Shown in pieces: positions 25,221 to 31,547 of a DNA stretch of 64,000 nt. A program made the position numbers and the translations under genes. Source of the stretch: Marivita sp003149565 (lineage in GTDB: Bacteria > Pseudomonadota > Alphaproteobacteria > Rhodobacterales > Rhodobacteraceae); NCBI RefSeq assembly GCF_965216415.1, contig NZ_CBDCFU010000002.1; one strand, written 5' to 3'. The notes below the pieces were generated by a model that saw only the letters and a program-made list of their open reading frames with translations, was not told the origin of the DNA and ran no database searches. Position 1 is the first letter of the stretch. Each line of letters starts with the position of its first letter.

Positions 25221-26798
25221 TCAATAGCCGATGGCGCAGCCGTCCTTGCGGGGATCAGACGCCCCTTCGAGAACGCCGTGTTCGTGGATAAGGATCGCCT
25301 GAGCGCCACCGATCGCCACGTCGGGTGTTTCCACCTCATGCCCCATTTCGACCAGTTCGGCGCGCACTGCGTCGGAATAGCCACGCTCCACCATCAGCTT
25401 GCCGTTCTCTGCGAAACAGCGCGGCGCATCGAGCGCGTCCTGTGGCGCAAGGCCGAAATCGGTCATGTTGGTGATCGCACGCGCATGACCGCAGGATTGG
25501 TACTGCCCGCCCATCACACCAAAGGGCAAGGACACGCGACCCGCATCGCGGATGATCCCCGGAATGATCGTGTGCATCGGACGCTTGCCACCGCCATACT
25601 CGTTGGCATGCCCTTCCTGCAGCGTGAAACCTGCGCCGCGGTTCTGGAAGAGGATGCCGAATTTCTCGGACGCGATGCCGGAGCCAAAGCTGTGGAAGAT
25701 CGAATAGATCAGTGACACCACCATGCGGTCCTTGTCGACCACGGTGATGTAGATCGTGTCCTTGTGCACCGCTTCGCTGAGCGCTGCCGGACCTGCCATC
25801 GCTTTTTTCGGGTCAATCAGCGCGGCCAGTTTCTGTGCCGTCTCCATCAACAGCATATGATCCAGCTTTGTCATATGCGCGGGATCCGCGACAAACCGAT
25901 TTCGGGCGTCATAGGCCAGCTTGGTCGCTTCCGCTTCGAGATGGGCACGTTCGGCACCAAACGGGTCGAGCGATGCCAGATCGAACTGAGACAGAATGTT
26001 GAGCAGAAGGATGGCCGTCGCGCCCTGACCGTTTGGTGGATGCTCAAGCAGCTCGCGCCCTTGGTACGTGCCACTGACCGGAGCGCCGATTGTGGTGGCG
26101 GCGTTTGCGAAATCGGCTTCGGTATGGACACCGCCCAACGCGTTGAGCGTTGCCAGCATGTCTTCGGCAACCTCACCGGTGTAAAAACCGTCCCGTCCGT
26201 CTTTGGCGATCCGACGCAGCACTTCTGCATTGCCCGGCAGTTGGAAGACGTGACCGCGCTGCGGCACTGCACCACCCATCAGATAATGCGTGCGCGCATG
26301 GCCCTGCAAAAGATGTGCGTTCTTGTCCCAATCCCAGGCGACACGCTCTGCGACCGGAAGACCGTTTTCCATGTAATCAATGGCTGGAGCAACACTGTCC
26401 GCGATGCCAAGCCGTCCCCATTGTTCTGACATTGTGCAGAACGCATCAACCGCGCCCGGAATGGTCACGGCTTCGGGACCATGGAGCGGCACAGTTGCCT
26501 CACCCCGGCCACGCAGATCATCTGCTCTTGCACCTGCTGGCGCCCGACCTGAGCCGTTGACAGCAATCACGTCGTCGCCCCCCGCGGGCGAGACCAGCGC
26601 AAAACAGTCGCCGCCAAGCCCTGTCATGGCCGGTTCGGCCTGACCCAGAATCACAGCACCGGCGATGGCTGCATCCATTGCATTGCCGCCGCGCTTCAGG
26701 ATGTCGATCGCTGCCTGAGCCGCAAGTGGATGTGATGTTGCACACATACCGTTTGTCGCCATCACCGCCGAGCGGCCCGGCTTCTGAAAGTCGCGCAT
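25221..26798 (-). CDS. Gamma-glutamyltransferase family protein (Ntn hydrolase)
   Basis: 525 residues. Family marks: NGMCATSHPLAAQAAIDILKRGGNAMDAAIA near the N-terminus, GLGGDCF, and the self-cleavage/nucleophile region HKDTIYITVVD with Thr348 as probable N-terminal nucleophile of the small subunit. Later blocks are FGSGIASEKFGILFQNRG, MGGQYQSCGHA and DALDAPR. No signal peptide is seen, so it may be cytoplasmic. The HKDT context differs from the HTTH of classical glutathione hydrolases and resembles oxamate-amidohydrolase-like relatives, so the substrate need not be glutathione, despite the convergent gshA. ATG at 26796-26798 follows GGGAGGG at about 9 nt; ten upstream residues are rejected. 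Confidence 0.85.
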   Translation of the reverse strand: MRDFQKPGRSAVMATNGMCATSHPLAAQAAIDILKRGGNAMDAAIAGAVILGQAEPAMTGLGGDCFALVSPAGGDDVIAVNGSGRAPAGARADDLRGRGEATVPLHGPEAVTIPGAVDAFCTMSEQWGRLGIADSVAPAIDYMENGLPVAERVAWDWDKNAHLLQGHARTHYLMGGAVPQRGHVFQLPGNAEVLRRIAKDGRDGFYTGEVAEDMLATLNALGGVHTEADFANAATTIGAPVSGTYQGRELLEHPPNGQGATAILLLNILSQFDLASLDPFGAERAHLEAEATKLAYDARNRFVADPAHMTKLDHMLLMETAQKLAALIDPKKAMAGPAALSEAVHKDTIYITVVDKDRMVVSLIYSIFHSFGSGIASEKFGILFQNRGAGFTLQEGHANEYGGGKRPMHTIIPGIIRDAGRVSLPFGVMGGQYQSCGHARAITNMTDFGLAPQDALDAPRCFAENGKLMVERGYSDAVRAELVEMGHEVETPDVAIGGAQAILIHEHGVLEGASDPRKDGCAIGY

Positions 26799-27101
26799 AG
26801 GTTCAGTCCCTCCCGTTCTGCGCCTCAAAATAGGCAGCCGGGGAGGCAGGTCAATCAGATGATGGTTGGAAAGGCAGTACCTCGACGTCGCACACTGGGT
26901 GGGGGCTGTTAACGGCGCGACGCCGAGGTGAAGCTTTATGCAGCTACCCTTTCGTTATGCCGGACAACAACGGCCACATTTCGCAGTGATTGCGACCATT
27001 CTGCGGCATTCGACATCAAAAAAATGGTAAATAAGCCCTTAAAACTAGAACTTTTTCCAGTTTGGAAACAATCAGGCAAACATGGCATGAATTGGTCATT
27101 T

Positions 27102-27560
27102 TCACTCCGCCCTAGGTGGTTCAAATACCATGCGGAGCCGGTTCTTTTCAGCCTGCTGCGTATAGTCACATGACACGGTCAATTCCCGAATCAAAAACCA
27201 GCCATAGCCCCCTTCCTTCAGGCTCTGCGGATCGGGTTGAACCAGACGCGTCAGATCGCCGGTGTACCCACATCCCCAATCCGTGACAGTCACGATAAGA
27301 GCCCCGTCCATGCGGGACACGGATACAGCCACCGCTCCGAGGGATGTATCAGGGTATGCATGTTCGGAAACGTTATTCATCGCCTCTGCAAGTGCGAGTT
27401 GTACGTCGCCACGGATGCCCTTCGCATGGTCTGCAGCAAGCGCCATGTCGACGCGATGCAACACATTCGGTGTCACAGCGTCTAGCGCTGGTAAGCATAT
27501 CGCAAAAAGATATTCGCCTTTAGCGGGTGTTTGTCGCAATGACCTCATCCGCATCACCAT
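27102..27560 (-). CDS. Anti-sigma-factor-like serine kinase (RsbW/SpoIIAB-type HATPase)
   Basis: Up to 152 residues, one histidine-kinase-like ATPase fold. N box: ALAEAMNNVSEHAY; G1 box: VTDWGCGYTGD; G2 box: EGGYGWFLIREL. This is the RsbW/SpoIIAB/RsbT arrangement. In partner-switching modules such a kinase phosphorylates a STAS antagonist and holds a target, often a sigma factor. The STAS gene directly upstream overlaps its start, so the pair is coupled. No sigma factor or phosphatase is adjacent. The start is uncertain (27560, 27554 or 27548). The 300-nt stretch between it and ggt holds an AT-rich segment (26990-27080) but no gene I can support. Confidence 0.85.
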   Translation of the reverse strand: MVMRMRSLRQTPAKGEYLFAICLPALDAVTPNVLHRVDMALAADHAKGIRGDVQLALAEAMNNVSEHAYPDTSLGAVAVSVSRMDGALIVTVTDWGCGYTGDLTRLVQPDPQSLKEGGYGWFLIRELTVSCDYTQQAEKNRLRMVFEPPRAE

Positions 27561-27858
27561 GGATCCGAAAGATGGTGTCCATCCGGGTCAGGCGAAACAC
27601 CTTGTCCACAATCGGTTGCAGCGCAGCCAATTCAAGCGCCTGACCGGGCTGCAATTGCTTCATTGAGGCCACAACCGCGCCAAGCCCGCTTGAGTCGATA
27701 AAGTCGACTTGCTGCAAATCGAGGATAAAACGTCCGACGGCCTGCGTTGTCAGAGTTCTCATCTCTTCCTTGAATTGAAGGGCGGTCGGCGCGTCGATCC
27801 GGCTGGCGTTGACCCGGATCACAGTTGCTGCGTCATGCTGTTCAGCGATCAGTTCCAT
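27520..27858 (-). CDS. STAS-domain anti-sigma-factor antagonist
   Basis: 112 residues, a single STAS domain. The phosphorylatable serine lies in the conserved FIDSSGLGAVVASMKQ motif (about residue 55). N-terminal AATVIRVNASRIDAPTALQFK and C-terminal ALQPIVDKVFRLTRMDTIF follow the SpoIIAA/RsbV pattern. It is transcribed first and overlaps the HATPase gene by about 40 nt, giving a two-gene partner-switch. The final regulated target is not visible here. Confidence 0.88.
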   Translation of the reverse strand: MELIAEQHDAATVIRVNASRIDAPTALQFKEEMRTLTTQAVGRFILDLQQVDFIDSSGLGAVVASMKQLQPGQALELAALQPIVDKVFRLTRMDTIFRIHGDADEVIATNTR

Positions 27859-27949
27859 AAAGCCTCGGCAATTGATGTGCCGGACACCCTAGACGCCAAT
27901 CCTTACCATCCGGTATGCAAGACCCGACATCCGACAACGAGGACGAGGC

Positions 27950-29113
27950 ATGGCTGACGTAGTGATTTCAGGAGCATCGCGCACGGCGATGGGAGGCTTC
28001 CAAGGCGCATTTTCCGAGGTTGCGGCAGCTGATCTTGGCGGCGCTGCCATTCGCGCCGCACTGGAACAGGCCGGATCGCCTGATATCGACGAAGTGCTCA
28101 TGGGCTGTGTACTCCCTGCAGGTCAAGGGCAGGCGCCTGCGCGTCAAGCCGGGTTCGCAGCCGGTCTGGGTGAGGAGGTGCCCGCCACAACGCTTAACAA
28201 GATGTGCGGGTCCGGGATGAAGGCCGCAATGATGGCGTTTGATGCCATCGCGCTGGGTCGCGCGACAACAATTGTCGCCGGCGGCATGGAGTCGATGACA
28301 AACGCGCCCTACCTGCTGCCCAAAATGCGTGGCGGCGCGCGGATCGGGCATGGCCAAGTGATCGACCATATGTTTCTCGACGGTCTGGAAGACGCCTATG
28401 ACAAAGGCCGCTTGATGGGCACATTTGCCGAAGATTGCGCAGAGGCTTTCCAATTCACCCGTGAAGCGCAGGACGAATACGCGCTGCGCTCATTGTCCAA
28501 TGCGCTTGATGCACAGACCTCCGGGGCCTTCGCCCGCGAAATCACCCCGGTCAGCCTGTCCACCCGCAAGGGCGATGTCACAGTCGACCAAGACGAGCAG
28601 CCCGGGAATGCCCGTCCTGACAAAATCCCGCAGTTGAAACCGGCCTTCCGCAAGGATGGGACGGTTACTCCGGCCAACAGTTCGTCTATCTCGGATGGGG
28701 CCGCGGCGCTGATCCTGACGACCCGCGAAGCTGCCGGAGACCACGCTCGCGCCCGTATCGTCGGTCATGCCAGCCATGCGCAAGCACCCGGGCTCTTCAC
28801 CACGGCGCCGGTTCCCGCTGCGCAAAAACTGCTTCAACAGATTGGCTGGAGTAAGGACGACGTCGATCTGTGGGAAGTGAACGAGGCTTTTGCCGTTGTG
28901 CCAATGGCCTTCATGCACGAGATGGGTCTGAGCCGGGACATTATGAACGTCAACGGCGGGGCTTGTGCATTGGGGCACCCCATCGGCGCATCAGGCGCCC
29001 GGATCATGGTCACGCTGCTTAACGCTCTTGAGACCCGGGGGTTGAAACGGGGTGTTGCCGCGATCTGTATCGGGGGTGGAGAAGGCACGGCTATCGCCAT
29101 TGAGCGTCTCTGA
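27950..29113 (+). CDS. Acetyl-CoA acetyltransferase (thiolase)
   Basis: Condenses two acetyl-CoA or cleaves acetoacetyl-CoA, 387 residues, the usual thiolase II size. Cys86 in NKMCGSGM is the acyl-binding nucleophile; EVNEAFAV, CALGHPIGASGARI (catalytic His) and CIGGGEGTA (second catalytic Cys) are all intact. No phaB or beta-oxidation partner is adjacent, so degradative and polyhydroxybutyrate roles cannot be separated. Start ATG at 27950 follows GAGGACGAGGC. A dispersed repeat with two hairpins begins at its stop codon. Confidence 0.92.
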   Translation: MADVVISGASRTAMGGFQGAFSEVAAADLGGAAIRAALEQAGSPDIDEVLMGCVLPAGQGQAPARQAGFAAGLGEEVPATTLNKMCGSGMKAAMMAFDAIALGRATTIVAGGMESMTNAPYLLPKMRGGARIGHGQVIDHMFLDGLEDAYDKGRLMGTFAEDCAEAFQFTREAQDEYALRSLSNALDAQTSGAFAREITPVSLSTRKGDVTVDQDEQPGNARPDKIPQLKPAFRKDGTVTPANSSSISDGAAALILTTREAAGDHARARIVGHASHAQAPGLFTTAPVPAAQKLLQQIGWSKDDVDLWEVNEAFAVVPMAFMHEMGLSRDIMNVNGGACALGHPIGASGARIMVTLLNALETRGLKRGVAAICIGGGEGTAIAIERL

Positions 29114-29175
29114 TCTTCTTCGTTTTACAAATACCTCGGGGGTGAGGCCGCAGGCCGAGGGGGCAGGGCCCCCTC
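29110..29175 (+). repeat. Dispersed intergenic repeat, copy 1 (double hairpin)
   Basis: The segment from CTGATCTTCTTCG through AAATACCTCGGGGG matches 60047-60114 in layout and most bases. A conserved hairpin GGGGGC-AGG-GCCCCC lies at 29159-29173, with a smaller GGCC-GCA-GGCC hairpin before it. It begins at the thiolase stop codon and ends before the msrC ribosome-binding region. Confidence 0.7.
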
Positions 29176-29200
29176 TCTCCACAAATCAAAAGGCATTGCC

Positions 29201-29659
29201 ATGACCGTTGACTATCCAACCCTTGCCAAAACCGTTGCTGCGTTGACAGAAGGGGAAACCGATCCTGTCAGTCTTATGGCTACGGTCACTTGCGAAGTGC
29301 ATCATTCCGATGCGCGGTTCGACTGGACCGGGTTTTACCGTGTGGCTGGACCGGCGCTGCTGAAAATCGGGCCGTATCAAGGCGGTCACGGGTGTCTGAC
29401 AATTCCGTTTTCCCGCGGTGTCTGTGGCGCGGCTGCGCGCAGCGGCGAGGTGCAGCTTGTCCCGGACGTTGAGGCGTTCCCCGGTCACATCGCCTGCGCC
29501 TCATCAACCCGGTCGGAACTGGTCCTTCCTGTTCGGAACGCCAAAGGCCGGTTGCTTGGGGTGTTCGACATCGACAGCGATCAACCGGACGCCTTCACGA
29601 AAGAGGACGTGGCAGGGTTGCGTGACATCCTGCAAGCAACCTTCGCGGATGTTCTTTGA
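29201..29659 (+). CDS. msrC: Free methionine-(R)-sulfoxide reductase (GAF-type)
   Basis: Reduces free methionine-R-sulfoxide, using thioredoxin. 152 residues, a single GAF domain. The three redox cysteines of the E. coli enzyme (84, 94, 118) are all present with identical spacing: Cys65 in GGHGCLTIPF, Cys75 in SRGVCGAA and Cys99 in GHIACAS, in the conserved contexts VPDVEAFPGHIAC and SRSELVLPV-like SELVLPV. This makes catalysis likely rather than a mere sensory GAF role. Lies 87 nt after the thiolase with a repeat between. Confidence 0.9.
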   Translation: MTVDYPTLAKTVAALTEGETDPVSLMATVTCEVHHSDARFDWTGFYRVAGPALLKIGPYQGGHGCLTIPFSRGVCGAAARSGEVQLVPDVEAFPGHIACASSTRSELVLPVRNAKGRLLGVFDIDSDQPDAFTKEDVAGLRDILQATFADVL

Positions 29660-29691
29660 CTTGGTCGGCTGGAACGTCGCGAGCTGGCCGG

Positions 29692-29766
29692 TTACGCGAG
29701 GCCGATAAACGACAGAATAGCGATTACGATGACAACGAGGCCGACAAGATAGATGATGCGGTTCAT
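29692..29766 (-). CDS. 24-residue single-helix membrane microprotein
   Basis: Encodes MNRIIYLVGLVVIVIAILSF followed by IGLA, a start-to-stop frame of 25 codons. Almost the whole protein is one hydrophobic helix after a short basic N-terminus. The ATG at 29764-29766 is preceded by AAGGAAA at 6-7 nt, a good ribosome-binding site. Such tiny helices of the form M-x-R-I-I-Y-x-V-G are, as far as I recall, common in Rhodobacterales. Codon phase is consistent with a real gene because the third positions vary freely (GTC, CTC, GTT, GTC, ATC, GTA, ATC). Function unknown. Confidence 0.6.
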   Translation of the reverse strand: MNRIIYLVGLVVIVIAILSFIGLA

Positions 29767-29862
29767 AACTGTTTCCTTGGTTTAATTTGGTAGCCAATTA
29801 ACCATCTGCCTCCGTTTTGGTTCCGATACGCGATCGGCCATTCGCCACGGGTGACCTCGGCC

Positions 29863-29923
29863 GTGAAAATTCCTTTTGAATTTTCACAATTCCGTGCGAT
29901 GAAAATCCTGTTCATATTTTCAC
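29863..29923. promoter_or_regulatory. Two identical-geometry operators upstream of the XRE-cupin gene
   Basis: TGAAAAT-N9-ATTTTCA occurs twice in tandem: 29864-29886 and 29900-29922, start points 36 nt apart. Outer bases also pair in the first (GTGAAAAT/ATTTTCAC). The second ends 10 nt before the GTG start of the XRE-cupin regulator. Repeated half-sites at fixed spacing directly in front of a regulator gene are the usual sign of autoregulation. Confidence 0.75.
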
Positions 29924-29932
29924 AGGCGAGTC

Positions 29933-30505
29933 GTGCAGCACGATCCGGTACTTCACAGCAAAACCCTTGGCGCCGACCTGCGGGCGCTGCGCAAGGCGCG
30001 TGGGATGACGCTGCAAGACATTGCTGATCAACTGGGCCGTTCTGTTGGCTGGGTCAGCCAGATCGAGCGTGACCTGTCAGAGCCGTCGATCACCGACCTG
30101 CGCCGCATCGCCAAACTGTTCGACGTGCCCGTATCATTGCTCTTCGGCACACCACAGGCCGCAGCTGACGAGGCCGGATATGTCGTCCGCGCCGGTGCGC
30201 GACGTCCCATCGGCAGCGGCGACAGTGGGTTGGTTGAAGAACTGCTTTCCCCAGACTTGTCAGACGATTTCGAGGTGGTGCATTCCACCTTTCAGCCGCA
30301 CAGCCGTATTGGTGAGGTCGTCACACGGCCGACACAAGAGGTGGGCTATCTCCTCTCCGGCAAGCTCGACCTGATCATCAGCGACCGTCGCTTTACCCTG
30401 ACCCCGGGCGACAGTTTCCGGATCAAGGCCGAGCCCTTTGAATGGATCAACCCTTATGACGACCCCGCCGTGGCGATCTGGGTCATAGCCCCACCGGTGT
30501 ATTGA
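29933..30505 (+). CDS. XRE-family regulator with C-terminal cupin domain
   Basis: 190 residues. The N-terminal helix-turn-helix (residues ~8-65) reads LGADLRALRKARGMTLQDIA, GRSVGWVSQIERD and SEPSITDLRRIAKLFDVPVS. The C-terminal cupin (~110-185) has TRPTQEVGYLLSGKLDLIIS and LTPGDSFRIKAEPFEWINP. Members such as PuuR bind small amines or amino-acid-like ligands in the cupin. Start is GTG at 29933. It heads an operon with GFA, LysE, a DMGDH-like and a homocysteine-methyltransferase gene, and two operators precede it, so it probably regulates these and itself. Stop and next start overlap (TGATG). Confidence 0.9.
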   Translation: MQHDPVLHSKTLGADLRALRKARGMTLQDIADQLGRSVGWVSQIERDLSEPSITDLRRIAKLFDVPVSLLFGTPQAAADEAGYVVRAGARRPIGSGDSGLVEELLSPDLSDDFEVVHSTFQPHSRIGEVVTRPTQEVGYLLSGKLDLIISDRRFTLTPGDSFRIKAEPFEWINPYDDPAVAIWVIAPPVY

Positions 30506-30909
30506 TGCGTGATGATTTGCAAACCGATCCGGTTGCCCTGACGGGAAGCTGCCTCTGCGGCGCGGTCACATATACCGCGCATGGTGCAGCTGGCGCGCCT
30601 GCAGCCTGTCATTGTACCCAGTGCCGCAAGCAGTCGGGGCATGTCTGGGCCTCGTCCTATGTGCCGGATGGCACGCTAGAGATCCGGGGCGAGGTGCGCT
30701 GGTACCAGTCGTCGGAGAAAGCAAGGCGCGGGTTTTGTCCAATCTGCGGATCTGCGCTGTTCTGGGAGCATGAGGACGATCCGTTCATCTGCTTCTCAAC
30801 CGGTTCCATTGACGGGCCGACCGGGCTGAGTCTGCGCGGGCACATCTACACCAAATCCAAGGGTGATTATTACGAGATCAACCCCCAAGATCCGCAGCGA
30901 GAGGACTGA
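30505..30909 (+). CDS. GFA family (glutathione-dependent formaldehyde-activating-like) protein
   Basis: 134 residues. Zinc-binding cysteines appear in the family pattern: SCLCGAVTYTAHG, ACHCTQCRKQSG and GFCPICGSALFWE. Gfa was named for accelerating S-hydroxymethylglutathione formation, though that activity is debated. The gene overlaps the XRE-cupin stop (TGATG; I take ATG at 30505 rather than the TTG at 30502) and precedes LysE by 3 nt. In an operon for N-demethylation, which can release formaldehyde, a formaldehyde/glutathione role is attractive but unproven. Confidence 0.88.
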   Translation: MRDDLQTDPVALTGSCLCGAVTYTAHGAAGAPAACHCTQCRKQSGHVWASSYVPDGTLEIRGEVRWYQSSEKARRGFCPICGSALFWEHEDDPFICFSTGSIDGPTGLSLRGHIYTKSKGDYYEINPQDPQRED

Positions 30910-30912
30910 CCA

Positions 30913-31536
30913 ATGCTTGATGTTGCACTGGCCATTCCGATCTGGACCTACATCACCTTCATGGGTGCTGCGCTGGTGCTGTATATCACGCCGGGGGCCG
31001 ACATGATGTTCACGCTGGCCAGCGGCGCGCGTGGCGGTGCGCGGTCGGGTGTCGCCGCCGCAGCCGGTATTGGGCTTGGTGTCATGGGCCACGTGATCAT
31101 CGCCGCAGCAGGGCTTGCGGTTCTCCTGATCACCTATCCCATCGCCTATGACGCCTTGCGCTATGCCGGGGCAGCCTATCTGCTTTGGCTGGCCTGGCAC
31201 AGTTGGACAGACACCTCAGATCCTGCCCGCCGTGAAGGCCGCAGTGATACATGGCGGGCGTTCCGGCGTGGGTTTCTGACCAATATCCTGAACCCCAAGG
31301 TTGGCCTCTTCGTGCTGGCCTTCCTGCCGCAATTCGCAAACCCCGATATCGGCCCGGTCTGGCAGCAAATCCTGATTCTCGGCACACTTCTCGCGGTCGG
31401 GGAACTGGCCGTCTACTGCGTGCTCGGCGGTTTCGCCGGGATGGCCGCCGCCCGCATTCAGCGCGCCTCTGGCTGGATCAACAAACTGTCAGCCATCGTG
31501 TTCGGCGGGCTCGCACTCCGCCTTGCCTGGAACTGA
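30913..31536 (+). CDS. LysE/RhtB-family amino acid exporter
   Basis: 207 residues with about six hydrophobic helices. Family motifs: FMGAALVLYITPGADMMFTL near the N-terminus, RSGVAAAAGIGLGVMGHVII, AAYLLWLAWHSW and FLTNILNPKVGLFVLAFLPQF. Such proteins export amino acids or small amines. In this operon an amino-acid product such as glycine or sarcosine is conceivable, but the substrate cannot be read from sequence. Start ATG at 30913 lies 3 nt after the GFA stop. Confidence 0.9.
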   Translation: MLDVALAIPIWTYITFMGAALVLYITPGADMMFTLASGARGGARSGVAAAAGIGLGVMGHVIIAAAGLAVLLITYPIAYDALRYAGAAYLLWLAWHSWTDTSDPARREGRSDTWRAFRRGFLTNILNPKVGLFVLAFLPQFANPDIGPVWQQILILGTLLAVGELAVYCVLGGFAGMAAARIQRASGWINKLSAIVFGGLALRLAWN

Positions 31537-31547
31537 GGAGACCACCC

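Noticed and set aside
26928..27173. 81-residue plus-strand frame between ggt and the HATPase gene
   Set aside because: No ribosome-binding site or motif, and its second half is antisense to the HATPase gene.
31251..31547. N-terminal extension of the first DMGDH-like frame
   Set aside because: Overlaps the LysE gene in another frame; a good ribosome-binding site and the FAD motif begin at ATG 31548.
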